Assembly: GCF_004348445.1 (NCBI RefSeq)
Contig: NZ_SMKV01000046.1
Span: 1-36,940 of the forward strand
Reading direction: 5' to 3'
DNA: 36,940 nt
Source: Saccharopolyspora aridisoli
GTDB lineage: Bacteria; Actinomycetota; Actinomycetes; Mycobacteriales; Pseudonocardiaceae
The notes below the pieces were generated by a model. The model did not search any database and was not told the origin of the DNA. It worked only from the letters and a program-made list of their open reading frames with translations. The translations under genes and the position numbers were made by a program. This document shows, in pieces, positions 23,963-32,640 of this stretch (position 1 is the stretch's first letter; every line of letters starts with the position of its first letter).

Positions 23963-24038
23963 GTAGCTAACGTAGCTAATTTTGGCTACCTCTATTTGCA
24001 GATCGGTGCGTCTTCCCAGGTCGGTAGCCAGAATTAGC
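23963..24038. promoter_or_regulatory. operator/promoter region with repeated TAGCTAA-type sites
   Basis: Two tandem GTAGCTAA units (23963-23980) are followed by GCTAATTTTGGCTACC (23975-23990), whose inverted partner GGTAGCCAGAATTAGC lies at 24023-24038 (15 of 16 match). A further GTAGCTAA is inside the start of the repressor gene (24106-24113). The region separates the divergent XRE repressor and the transfer operon, so it probably binds the repressor and controls both promoters. Confidence 0.75.
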
Positions 24039-24084
24039 CGCCAGGCGGATAGCCTCACGTAGGAACACCACGTGGAGGTGAGCA

Positions 24085-24447
24085 GTGGCGGACGATTGGG
24101 CGGCCGTAGCTAAGGCGATCTCGGCCCGTCTGGAAGAGCTCGGCATGACGCAGCTCGATGCGGCGGCGAAGTCCAAGGTTGCGCCGGCCACCATCCGCGA
24201 ACTGCAGTACAACAAGGTGCCGCGACGACGGAACCCGCGGACGCTCGAAGCCTTGTCCGAAGCGCTGGACTGGCCAGCTGACTACCTCAGCAACGTCCTG
24301 GCCGGCACGTCGGCCGAACCGCACGCCGACGAGGCGAACGACCCGGTCCTGCAGAAGCTCGACGACGTCCTGGAGCAGCTTCATGAGCTCAGGACTCGTG
24401 TCGAAGCCGTCGAGCATCGCCAAGAGCGCGAAGACGAGCAGCCCTGA
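24085..24447 (+). CDS. XRE-family repressor (120 aa)
   Basis: GTG 24085 has a GGAGGTGAGCA ribosome binding site. An XRE-type HTH occupies about residues 8-65 (MTQLDAAAKSKVAPATIREL), and a coiled coil follows (LQKLDDVLEQLHELRTRVEAV). It faces the transfer operon across an inverted-repeat operator. This is the position of the master repressor (KorA/KorSA-like role) in AICEs; the family differs from GntR-type KorSA, so the name is not used. Confidence 0.85.
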   Translation: MADDWAAVAKAISARLEELGMTQLDAAAKSKVAPATIRELQYNKVPRRRNPRTLEALSEALDWPADYLSNVLAGTSAEPHADEANDPVLQKLDDVLEQLHELRTRVEAVEHRQEREDEQP

Positions 24448-24644
24448 GCTCCCGGACCGTACTGATGAGGTGATCTACCTCGTCGGTCCTGATTCCTCGC
24501 TCCCGACCACGCGTGTCGTGGCTACGCGCTTCCCGGTTCGCGTTATCGCTAGCCGACATCCTGGCCACTCCTCTGCACCTGCTGATCGGTGGTCATGGCC
24601 AGTAGCCTGAAGGCCGTACACGCGCCTGACCCGCACAAACTGAC

Positions 24645-24664
24645 GCCCGCAGTCGAATGCGGGC
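24645..24664. promoter_or_regulatory. hairpin upstream of the XRE-TPR regulator
   Basis: GCCCGCA and TGCGGGC form a perfect 7-bp stem around six bases. Outside it, CCCGCAC (24630-24636) and GTGCGGG (24680-24686) are also inverted. The nearby ACTAGTACAAAAG is a likely promoter element of the next gene. It may be an autoregulatory operator or a weak terminator for the repressor gene. Confidence 0.5.
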
Positions 24665-24718
24665 CGGACTAGTACAAAAGTGCGGGTAGCCGGAATCGCG
24701 GGGAGGTGGAATGGGCGC

Positions 24719-25918
24719 ATGGTGACTGAAGGGCCCATTGGCGAACGCATCCGGATCTACCGCCGCCGGCGCGGACTCAGCCAGCGCGAACTTGCCGAGC
24801 TCGTTGGACGGTCAGAGTCCTGGTTGTCGCAGGTCGAGCGCCAGATTCGCTCGGTTGACCGTCTCTCGGTCCTGATCGACATCGCGCGCGTCCTCAAGAC
24901 AGATGTCGAGACACTCGCCGGCAATCGACTGGCGCACGCGCCGAACGGCCAGCCCGACCTCAACGGGCTGGAGGAGATCCGCGGCGCACTCAGCGCCTAC
25001 CCCGGTCTCGGCCTTAGCGAGGTGCCGGCAGGCGACTTGGAGGAAATCGAGCGTCTGACGGCTGAGGTGCACAGGCGGTACCAAGCCGCTGACTACGGCG
25101 CTGCGGCCAGCATCCTGCCGAGCTTGATCACCACGAGCGATGCGATGGTGGCTGAGGCGGCTCCAGCCGCCCGCCGCCGCGCGCTCGAGGTGCAGAACCA
25201 CGTCTACGTCGCCGCGGCCAAGCTCGTGACGAAGACCGGCGACGGACAGCTTGCTTGGATCGCCGCGGACCGGGCGGTCAACGCAGCACTCCAATCCGAC
25301 TCCGCGACCCTGGGCGCAGCAGCGGCCTACCAGGTCGCATGCGCGTTCCTGAAGCTCGACCAGGTAGAGCGCGCCGAGCAGATCGCCATGACGACCGCCG
25401 AGAACTTCGCCGACGACAGCCCTCTCGGCCTCTCCTACCAGGGCGCGCTGTTCCTCATCGGCTCCGTGATCGCTGGTCGGCGTAGTGACCGCAGTGAAGC
25501 TTCCGACCGCCTCCGGCGCGCGCAGTACCTCGCCGACGCCCTCGGCCAGGATGGCAACCACGGCTGGACGGCCTTCGGGCCGACGAACGTCGCGATCCAC
25601 CGCGTCTCGGCCGCCGCCGAACTCGGCGACTCCCGACAAGCCATCGACCTGGCCGAAAGCATCGAAACCAACAACATGCCCGAAGGCCTCCAGAGCCGTC
25701 GGGCACAGGTCCACATCGACACCGCCTGGGCGTACTCCCAGCACCGCGAAGACGCCGCCGTAGTCGTCAACCTCATGGAAGCCGAGCGAGTCGCACCACA
25801 GGCCCTGCGATACAACGTGATCGTGCGAGAACTCCTCCGCGAAATGCTCAAGCGCGAGCGGCGCTCCGCCACCCCAGGACTGCGCCCACTCGCAAAACGG
25901 GCAGGTGTCCTGCATTGA
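24719..25918 (+). CDS. XRE-TPR transcription regulator
   Basis: ATG 24719 is taken (400 aa, with a GGGGAGG stretch about 13 bases upstream); the frame opens at 24680. An XRE HTH covers about residues 9-65 (YRRRRGLSQRELAELVGRS, SWLSQVERQ), followed by helical TPR-like repeats for the remaining 330 residues. Such proteins are common in actinomycetes and often sit with a flavoprotein gene, as here, where the TGA stop overlaps the next start. TPR regions often bind a signal peptide or partner; none is identified. Confidence 0.85.
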   Translation: MVTEGPIGERIRIYRRRRGLSQRELAELVGRSESWLSQVERQIRSVDRLSVLIDIARVLKTDVETLAGNRLAHAPNGQPDLNGLEEIRGALSAYPGLGLSEVPAGDLEEIERLTAEVHRRYQAADYGAAASILPSLITTSDAMVAEAAPAARRRALEVQNHVYVAAAKLVTKTGDGQLAWIAADRAVNAALQSDSATLGAAAAYQVACAFLKLDQVERAEQIAMTTAENFADDSPLGLSYQGALFLIGSVIAGRRSDRSEASDRLRRAQYLADALGQDGNHGWTAFGPTNVAIHRVSAAAELGDSRQAIDLAESIETNNMPEGLQSRRAQVHIDTAWAYSQHREDAAVVVNLMEAERVAPQALRYNVIVRELLREMLKRERRSATPGLRPLAKRAGVLH

Positions 25919-26457
25919 GCAACCGGCCAGTCGTCTACCTCATCGCCTCAGCCGCTCCCCCAGTCCGCCAACTCGACGAACCGCTGGCACTACTCGACGA
26001 TGCCGGCTACTCGGTGTGCGTCATCCTGACGCCCACCGCAGCAACCTGGATTGACCCGGCAAGCCTGGAAACCAAAACCGGCTTCCCTGTCCGAGTTCAC
26101 CCACGACTCCCGGACGAACAAGACCCGCTACCACCGGCCGATGCCGTACTCGCAGCCCCGACGACCTTCAACACCTTCAATAAGGCCGCCGCCGGTATCA
26201 GCGACACTCTCGCTGCAAGCTTGCTCAACGAACTCCTAGGCGCAGACATCCCAATGGTGTTCGCACCGTGCGTCAAGCAAACCCTACGCCAGCATCCTGC
26301 GTATCAGTCGAGTCTCAACCAGCTAAGCGGCTGCGGCGTAAAGGTCCTTGAACCGGACTCGATCACGGGCCGCGGACAAGATAATCTCGCCACCTTTAAT
26401 TGGTCCGCAATTGTATTTGCACTACTAACGGAGAACGATCGAGACAAGAGTGCATGA
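25915..26457 (+). CDS. HFCD-type flavoprotein
   Basis: TTG 25915 overlaps the regulator stop (TTGA). The 180-aa product matches the Cys-decarboxylase flavoprotein fold: the FMN-binding motif appears as APTTFNTFNKAAAGISD (81-97), and MVFAPCVKQTLRQHPAY resembles the substrate-recognition region. Relatives such as phosphopantothenoylcysteine and lantibiotic decarboxylases bind FMN and oxidatively decarboxylate Cys groups. The pair with an XRE-TPR regulator suggests a regulatory or redox-sensor unit rather than coenzyme A synthesis. Its substrate is unknown. Confidence 0.85.
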   Translation: MSNRPVVYLIASAAPPVRQLDEPLALLDDAGYSVCVILTPTAATWIDPASLETKTGFPVRVHPRLPDEQDPLPPADAVLAAPTTFNTFNKAAAGISDTLAASLLNELLGADIPMVFAPCVKQTLRQHPAYQSSLNQLSGCGVKVLEPDSITGRGQDNLATFNWSAIVFALLTENDRDKSA

Positions 26458-26822
26458 ACCGATCCTTCCGCGCTTCTAAGCACCCGCGGAACGCGGCACT
26501 GTAGCACTCAATCAACGACAATTAGCGAAAGATAGTCACTTAAGAAGACTTTCATACTCGACCTTATATGGCTGGTGGCAAATTTCCGACATTACTGGCC
26601 GCACGATAAGGCCGAAGTTGCGCGCAGTTTTACCAGCCCCCTCGCCGCTCGTACAAAGTGCGGATCCCCCAGCTTGAACAACACATAGCGCTCCATGTGG
26701 CATGATCATGATCACGGCGGTGGTGCAGTGCAGCGACTGCTCATACCGGCGGAGTCGTCGTCAAACAGGCAGCGTCAGGACGGCCCCACTCCAGACTAAC
26801 GACCAAACCAGGAAGGGCAACG
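26458..26822. other. AT-richer gap before metallopeptidase gene
   Basis: About 365 bases with lower GC than the backbone. No supported gene. A perfect palindrome TGATCATGATCA lies at 26703-26714 and could be an operator. The base change marks the beginning of the right cargo zone. Confidence 0.45.
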
Positions 26823-27998
26823 GTGGCGAACCTCAGGAACTCACGTGGAAAATTCTTTGCGACACACAAGATGCCGACCAACAAGACCTTTTGGGAATAC
26901 TATTTCGACCGCGCCGGTAAGTCACACCTGATCTCCGCCGAATACACTTCCGCACTCAAAAAATGGAACGCGACTCGATCAAACTGCCCATCCTTGGAGA
27001 ACACCCTTGAAAGTCTAATCGATGTAATCCCGCCCGAATGGCGAGCATTGGCAAATAACCTCTTCGCCGGAAGGGTTCTAGATGGAGAGGCAAACGCCGC
27101 CGCTTGGACAGAAAAACAAGCCGGGATCATCGAAATTAATGCGCAGTATTCTTTTATTCTGACGGACTACGTGCACGTCTTCGACAGGTTTAGAGATTAC
27201 ATAGCAAAGCTAGTTGAAATGGCCTACAGTTGCGACTCGGCCAGTGAAGCGCTATTGCTTGAAGAAGCTCAAAAGATGTCTCAGGAACTGAGTTTGCACT
27301 GGTCTGAGATCGAAGAAAAGCGAAAAGACTGGGCAGACATTAGCCTTGTTCAGCCAGGGGGAACGTCAAGAAGCAGGACGCCAAATCCGAGCCGCGCAAA
27401 GGTTCTCTCGGACGTAGAATCTGTATGCGAAGAGTTCATTATTGCACACGAGCTATCACATCACCTGTTGGGGCACACTGTGTCCAGGCGCGAAAAGAAG
27501 AAGGCTAAGGAGGTTGTCGATCAGGCCCTTACCGACTCAGGTTCCGCTGACTTGCTAACCGGGATCAACCGAAGCCAGCAGGACGAGTTGCAGGCAGACC
27601 TGCTCGCCTATCTAATCGTTGCCCGAGCGACTGACAGTCTTCCTGACTTTGGGTACTTATATCGGTCGATCTTCGGCTCCACCATAGCGCTGCTATCGCT
27701 AGCGCATCTAAATGGAAACTGGGCGCATGACTCTTCGTCCACTCACCCAGGCTTCGATAAGCGATTCCAGCTGATATCCCGACTTACCTTCTGGCTTTCC
27801 GTTAACCGCCCACGCGACGCTGATCGCGGCCACCCTTTGGGGCAGCTGTCCCAATTGGCCGCCTTTTCTTCAATAGCATACCAATCGTACGACGCAAACG
27901 CCAAGAAAGTTGAGCTCAACCAAGGCAACGTCAATTCTGTTTGCCTGTGGCTCCTCAAGCAATCAGGATCTTTGAGCGATGCTATTCCAGATTCGTGA
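26823..27998 (+). CDS. HExxH zinc metallopeptidase, cargo gene
   Basis: GTG 26823 with an AGGAAGGG ribosome binding site, 391 aa. The zinc site is HELSH (209-213) in EEFIIAHELSHHLLGH, with a likely third ligand in QQDELQADLLAY (E255). Distal STHPGFDKRF resembles the conserved substrate-cleft segment of M48 and ImmA-like peptidases. No signal peptide or clear membrane helix, so it is probably cytosolic. Its GC content and codon choice (including TTA) differ from the backbone, suggesting recent acquisition. A role in defence, toxin control or repressor cleavage is possible; none is shown. Confidence 0.82.
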   Translation: MANLRNSRGKFFATHKMPTNKTFWEYYFDRAGKSHLISAEYTSALKKWNATRSNCPSLENTLESLIDVIPPEWRALANNLFAGRVLDGEANAAAWTEKQAGIIEINAQYSFILTDYVHVFDRFRDYIAKLVEMAYSCDSASEALLLEEAQKMSQELSLHWSEIEEKRKDWADISLVQPGGTSRSRTPNPSRAKVLSDVESVCEEFIIAHELSHHLLGHTVSRREKKKAKEVVDQALTDSGSADLLTGINRSQQDELQADLLAYLIVARATDSLPDFGYLYRSIFGSTIALLSLAHLNGNWAHDSSSTHPGFDKRFQLISRLTFWLSVNRPRDADRGHPLGQLSQLAAFSSIAYQSYDANAKKVELNQGNVNSVCLWLLKQSGSLSDAIPDS

Positions 27999-28052
27999 TC
28001 AGGTCACAGCGAACAAACTATGCTCACGCTCATTGATCGTTCTGGAGTCGTT

Positions 28053-28207
28053 CTCGGCTAGCTCGCTACGACGTCGTCGTAGCGCCAGCGGTATTGGCCG
28101 CCGGGGGTGATGAGGGCTGGGGTGATCCAGCCGTTCTTGGCGTAGTGCGAGATGGTCCGCCGGCAAGGCCAAGCTTCTTGGCCAGCTCGGAGCTGGAGAT
28201 CAGCGGA
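28053..28207 (-). pseudogene. decayed second copy of the HTH gene at 29602-29808
   Basis: The sequence nearly repeats 29625-29793 but lacks the ten bases CGCATCTCTG and has a one-base deletion and a substitution at CCGGCAAGG (against CCGGGCGAGG). Frame is lost, so no full protein can be made. It points to a segmental duplication or two related insertions, with the pseudogene at 28696 between the copies. Confidence 0.85.
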
Positions 28208-28695
28208 GCGAGCACGGCGACGCTGAGCTGGCTACTCGCGTTTGGTCACGCCGAGGACATCCAACAAAGGCTGACCCCAAGTACCTGTTCTCCGAGGTGC
28301 TCGCTCCGATCTACCAGCGCATGGCCACTGAGCTGGACCTGGGCAACACCGATGAGGCCACCGACGCACTGCGGGCATCAATCCCGGACTGGCCCCGCCT
28401 TCGATGCCTTAGCCGCCGCGCACAAGCGACTGGAAGCCCAGTACGGACGCAGGCGCCAGGGGCTACGACGCCGCCCCGGCGCCGGCCAACCTCACCACAC
28501 CGGACTGCCACTGCACAATCCTCGACCCTCGACGAGCTCGACCAGATCTGCCCCACGCTCACATCGCCAGAGTCTAACGACTCTACTTCGTAGTCATCAG
28601 CTGTTCTTGAATTGATTCACATTGCCACTCTTCACAAGGATGCGGCTGATGGCCTTATTCGGACCTTAAGGAGTCCATGGTCGACTGGGGGAGTA
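28208..28695. other. region with degraded coding remnants
   Basis: About 490 bases between the HTH pseudogene and the frameshifted gene. A protein-like stretch (VLAPIYQRMATELDLGNTDE, near 28288-28350) continues in another frame (FDALAAAHKRLEAQYGRRRQ, near 28402-28461), which suggests a broken gene. No family recognised. Confidence 0.45.
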
Positions 28696-29442
28696 ATGGC
28701 TGACGATAATGAGCGAATTGGCTCCGCGTTTGATAAGACGCTCGCTAATATGGGTGGCGCAGCGGTTGGCGTTTGGATAACAAGCAATCTGGGACCGGAG
28801 GCCGGACAGTACATCTCTGGATGTGTAGCGCCTTGGATTGAGGAGCTCTCACATTTGGCGCGGCAATCCTGGATCAGGAAGTTCCAGAGGGTTCAAGAGG
28901 CTGGAGCCGCAGCCAGTAAAGCTGCAGGTTGCCCATTTGAGGATCTCATTAACCAGGCCATTGGGGACGATCGAAAGCTTCAGCTCCTTACTCAGGCCCT
29001 GAATGCTGCGTCAATGGCGGAAGATGCCCGCAAGGTTCGAACACTTGGCCGCGCAATTGCGGCCGGGATGGATGGAGCTCCGCGTTGATGAGCAGCTGCG
29101 AATTGTGTCGACACTTGCCGCCCTCGAGCCGGTAGATGCACGAGTGCTTGTACTGATGGCTAAAGACCGAAAACTAGGTTGGGTAAGCGCCCAAGGCAGA
29201 GTGAAAACACGGCAGGAATTGGGGTGCTTCTTGAAGCTGAGCCAAAACTCGATTCACTTATTGATTCCGTAGTTGCACGTTTGGAAACGCACGGCCTGAT
29301 AAGCGACTCTGATAAGGGGCAGACCTTTAGCGGTCTATCCTTCGGGTCGGAACTTCACGTGACAGCTTTCGGAGAACTATGTGCGAATTCCTTAAACGAG
29401 AAGGCTTCCCCGGAAGGGGAGGAGGAAGAGTCTGGAGAATGA
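28696..29442 (+). pseudogene. hypothetical gene broken by two small frameshifts
   Basis: The start is ATG 28696. The first frame runs to a stop at 29086. Removing one copy of the tandem GGAT (29066-29073) restores frame into VDEQLRIVSTLAALEPVDA. Adding one G to the GGGG run at 29221-29224 restores frame into VLLEAEPKLDSLIDSVV and the rest to 29442. The intact ancestor would be about 248 aa and helical. Both breaks are in slippage-prone repeats, so sequencing error is possible too. No family recognised. Confidence 0.8.
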
Positions 29443-29601
29443 TTGATTGAAGCCTGCCGTCGGCCCCCCGGGGCGGGCCGAAGGTAGCCCTCGGCGGCCG
29501 CTCAAGGCTCGACTCGAGCACAGCGGCAAGCGACCCCGACATGGCCGCCGGCTACGCGAAGACGAGAAAGCCTAAACATGCACACCAAAGCTGAAATCCG
29601 A

Positions 29602-29808
29602 TCAGTTTGCGCTTTTTCGGCGTTGCTCGGCTAGCTCGCGCATCTCTGCTACGACGTCGTCGTAGCGCCAGCGGTATTGGCCGCCTGGGGTGATGAGGGC
29701 TGGGGTGATCCAGCCGTTCTTGGCGTAGTGCGAGATGGTCCGCCGGGCGAGGCCAAGCTTCTTGGCCAGCTCGGAGCTGGAGATCAGCGGAGTCTCATCG
29801 TCGGCCAC
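29602..29808 (-). CDS. excisionase-like MerR-type HTH protein
   Basis: GTG 29808, 68 aa. Residues about 8-62 contain LISSSELAKKLGLARRT and ITPGGQYRWRYDDVVAEMREL, the pattern of small MerR/AlpA-type HTH proteins. It lies about 970 bases from the integrase end and is a second candidate excisionase in this element. The ribosome binding site is weak. A decayed duplicate lies at 28053-28207. Confidence 0.75.
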   Translation of the reverse strand: MADDETPLISSSELAKKLGLARRTISHYAKNGWITPALITPGGQYRWRYDDVVAEMRELAEQRRKSAN

Positions 29809-29906
29809 TCAGCCATCGTGTGTGCCTCGAACGGATGCCGCTGCCTTGCTTACCTCGATGGAACTGAAATACCCTGATTGCCTACTTTGCCTTGTTGGAG
29901 GTGGGC

Positions 29907-30101
29907 ATGCGGTCCGATGCGCGTCTCGCGCTCTTGGCGCGGTCGGCACAGTGGGAACTGGACGAGGCGGCCTTTGAGATCGGCGGGGGCCGATACACGC
30001 CCGAGCAGCGGCAACGGTTGGCCAGCCAGCTCGTTGCCCTCGCGGAAGAGCTCCGCGGTGGTGACGTCCAGCCGATGATCACCGGCTCAGACATGGCATG
30101 A
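29907..30101 (+). CDS. small hypothetical protein (64 aa)
   Basis: ATG 29907 with GGAGGTGGGC immediately upstream (the frame opens at TTG 29892). The product is charged and helical (LALLARSAQWELDEAAFEI, YTPEQRQRLASQLVALAEEL). No family known. It is divergent from the HTH gene at 29808, about 100 bases away, and may share its promoter region. Confidence 0.65.
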   Translation: MRSDARLALLARSAQWELDEAAFEIGGGRYTPEQRQRLASQLVALAEELRGGDVQPMITGSDMA

Positions 30102-30171
30102 ATCGAACTGCGGCACAGTCGCAGCGCTCCGGATCAACAAGGTCAGTTCGAGGGTGCCGATCGTCGGGAGG

Positions 30172-30741
30172 CTAAGAGGCTGCCGAGCGCTCGACGCGCT
30201 TCAGGGCCTCGTCGAAGCACGGAATCAGCTTCTCTGGCAGGTGGTAGCTGTGTACACGCACTCCGGCGCGGTCCTCAGGATGCGGGCATCGCTCGAAGAA
30301 GTGCCGCCATCTGCGGCCTTCATCCCCAAACTTGGCCTTAAGAGCCTTGGACGCAGCCATGCTCAGGGTCTGCGTGGCGTGCTGCAGCGCTTCCATCCCC
30401 GTGATTTCGCGCAAGCGGTCAGCGGTTGCTGTGCCACCTTCATCGATGAGCGCACGAAGGAAGATGCGCCCGTTCTCCTTCGCCCGACGGACCGTGTCTT
30501 CCGCGACTTCGACGGTCCACTCGAAGGGCCGCTCGGTCGGGCGCTTCAGATCAGCGGTGTGCAGGCCACCGGCGAGCAGCCGTAGGACCGGCCCTGAAAG
30601 ATCGGTGACGGCTACGCCAGCCGGGCCTCTTACAACCGCCTGGCGGCCGTCCTCAGATACGTGGAGCTCCCAGCCTTGTGTCTCTTGACCTGGTTCTACT
30701 CGGGTCCAGTCTGCCGTCTGATCCACGCCGCCATTGTGCAT
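30172..30741 (-). CDS. hypothetical protein downstream of integrase
   Basis: ATG 30741 is used (189 aa); ATG 30765, 13 bases after the integrase stop, is also possible. The C-terminal half is helical and basic (ALKAKFGDEGRRWRHFFERC), the N-terminal half looks strand-rich (WELHVSEDGRQAVVRGPAGV). No domain recognised. The short distance to the integrase gene suggests co-transcription. Confidence 0.68.
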   Translation of the reverse strand: MHNGGVDQTADWTRVEPGQETQGWELHVSEDGRQAVVRGPAGVAVTDLSGPVLRLLAGGLHTADLKRPTERPFEWTVEVAEDTVRRAKENGRIFLRALIDEGGTATADRLREITGMEALQHATQTLSMAASKALKAKFGDEGRRWRHFFERCPHPEDRAGVRVHSYHLPEKLIPCFDEALKRVERSAAS

Positions 30742-30778
30742 GAACACCGCTGCCATCAGCCGCATTCACGACATGCGA

Positions 30779-32569
30779 TCAGGCCGGCATGGTCACAAAG
30801 GTCTTGATCACCGTGCCTTCAGGTCGGCGGACTTCCATCTCGTAGTCGAGGATCTCGCCCGGCTCTCGGCCGTCACGACGCACTGCGGCTGTGAGGAGCA
30901 TGCGCAGGTGGGCAGCATTCGACGGGTCTGCTTCTGCAGAGAACGTCTGGATGGTTCGACCACCGCGTCGGACGTCGAACTCGAGCATCTCCGAGTTGCT
31001 GCGGTTCTCATCCGGAGTAGCCAGTGTCTGCTCGGAAGGTTCCGAGGCTTTCACCTCGGCGCTTTGCCTCTGGCTGACCTTTGCCCGCTTGCCCTGTGCG
31101 ACCTCGACAGTCCCCCACTCCTGCAACAACTGGATCGCCCGGTGGACGGTCCCGATGGAAACCGCGTAGTCAACGGCCAGCCGCTTCATCGGCGGAAGTT
31201 CACTGCCAGCCGTTCGCTCGCCGCGCTCGACCTGCTCATACAGATCCACTGCGAGCTTCTCGTAGGGACTCCGCGGATTCGCCCGCACCCGCTCTGCCGG
31301 ACTCAACGGTTTCGGACGCTCCGGAACGCGATCAGCCAGCGCTGCTGAGGCACGCTGGTCAGCTTCAGAGACCCAAGCGGTGTAGACGCGCAGTGTGGTC
31401 TGCCCACCCGAACCGTGGCCGAGTCGGCCGGCCACCGTTCGGACGTCGACGCCGGCGGAAATGAGCTCGGTCGCCGAGTAGTGGCGGAGCTTGTGCAGGG
31501 TGGTGTTGATGCCCAGCCTGTCGACCATGCGGTCGTACCGTTGCGTGACTGAACTGGGCTTTTGGAACTCGGAGGCGTCCGGGGCGTGCGAGAAGATGAA
31601 CCCACTGGATGTGAAGTCGACGTCGATAGCCGCGGCTCGTGAGGAACAGCGTTCGCGGTGCTCATTGAGGAGCTCGACGGTGACCGGGTCCAGTGCGACG
31701 CGTCGCTGCTGGTGGGTCTTGGTGTCCTTCTCAAACCAGACGCGCCGCTCAGGGTCCCTTGCGATAGCGCGCTTCAGCGAGAGAACCGCTGCACTGGCGT
31801 CGAAGTCCGACCAACGCAGTGCGCAGAGCTCACCACGGCGGGCGCCGGTCGTCATGGCCAGCCAGAGCAAACAGCCCCAATCCTCGTCTTGCCACGCCTC
31901 GTTGAGGATCTTGGCCGACTCCTCCGCGCTAGGCGGGCTCGGATCGGCCGGCGGCGAGGCCGGTGGATCGACATCCTCGGTCGGGTTCTTGGCGACCCAT
32001 CCCCACCGCTTCGCACGCTTGTAGGCGCCCGACAGCAAGTAGTGGATCTGACGGATCGCCGTCGGCCCGAGCGGTTTGCATTCGTGCGGACGGCAGCGAG
32101 CGTCGCACTCGTGCTTGCTACGCGTGCGGTGGTCGATGCGCCTGCCCGTCGTGCAGTGATCGCGGCAGCGGCGCAGCTCGGCGTAGAGCGAGTCCAGGAT
32201 GTCGGCGTCGATGCGGCCGACCGGCTCGTCGCCGATGAACGGAGCGATGTGGTTGCGCACGTAGCTGCGGTATTGGTCGCGGGTGCTCGGCTCGCCCTCG
32301 AAGTAGTGATCCAAGTAGCGCTTCAACAGCTGCTTGACCGGGGCACTGGTCCTCGGGTTCCGCTGCTCGTCGACCTCGTTCAGCAGCCGGGTCAGGACCT
32401 TCTCGGCTTCACGATCTGCTTTGGGGCCTGCTGGCACGATCTCGCGGAGGTAGTGCGCGCGTTTCGTCACGGGGTCAGTTCCCGCATAGACCCGGACCCG
32501 CAGGTTGCCGTTCGGCAGCTCTTCGACGTTGCCGCGCCGTCTTCCCCGCTTGGTCTTGGGACCGCCCAT
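30779..32569 (-). CDS. int: tyrosine integrase with C-terminal GntR-type domain
   Basis: ATG 32569, 596 aa, next to tRNA-Val. Catalytic residues are visible: R244 in TGARRGEL, H359 and R362 in HKLRHYS, H385 in GRLGHGS, and Y396 in LRVYTA. Residues about 75-190 form the core-binding domain, interrupted by a Cys/His-rich insert (RCRDHCTTGRRIDHRTRSKH, then CDARC). After the catalytic domain, residues about 434-500 form a GntR-type winged HTH (LPPMKRLAVDYAVSIGTVH), then a strand-rich tail. The integrase inserts the circular element at the tRNA 3' end. The fused regulator domain makes it longer than usual integrases of about 400 aa. Confidence 0.93.
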   Translation of the reverse strand: MGGPKTKRGRRRGNVEELPNGNLRVRVYAGTDPVTKRAHYLREIVPAGPKADREAEKVLTRLLNEVDEQRNPRTSAPVKQLLKRYLDHYFEGEPSTRDQYRSYVRNHIAPFIGDEPVGRIDADILDSLYAELRRCRDHCTTGRRIDHRTRSKHECDARCRPHECKPLGPTAIRQIHYLLSGAYKRAKRWGWVAKNPTEDVDPPASPPADPSPPSAEESAKILNEAWQDEDWGCLLWLAMTTGARRGELCALRWSDFDASAAVLSLKRAIARDPERRVWFEKDTKTHQQRRVALDPVTVELLNEHRERCSSRAAAIDVDFTSSGFIFSHAPDASEFQKPSSVTQRYDRMVDRLGINTTLHKLRHYSATELISAGVDVRTVAGRLGHGSGGQTTLRVYTAWVSEADQRASAALADRVPERPKPLSPAERVRANPRSPYEKLAVDLYEQVERGERTAGSELPPMKRLAVDYAVSIGTVHRAIQLLQEWGTVEVAQGKRAKVSQRQSAEVKASEPSEQTLATPDENRSNSEMLEFDVRRGGRTIQTFSAEADPSNAAHLRMLLTAAVRRDGREPGEILDYEMEVRRPEGTVIKTFVTMPA

Positions 32570-32640
32570 ACATCAAGAGTAAGGGCGACTTGTGCCATGA
32601 ACCGTGCCATGGGAAGGCCGGACCAACACCCGGGCGAACT

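Noticed and set aside
24383..24610. Plus-strand 75-codon frame overlapping the XRE repressor end
   Set aside because: No ribosome binding site visible, overlaps a real gene by 65 bases, no family likeness.
28297..28593. Plus-strand 98-codon frame
   Set aside because: Protein-like only for its first 30 residues, then continues in another frame; described as degraded region instead.
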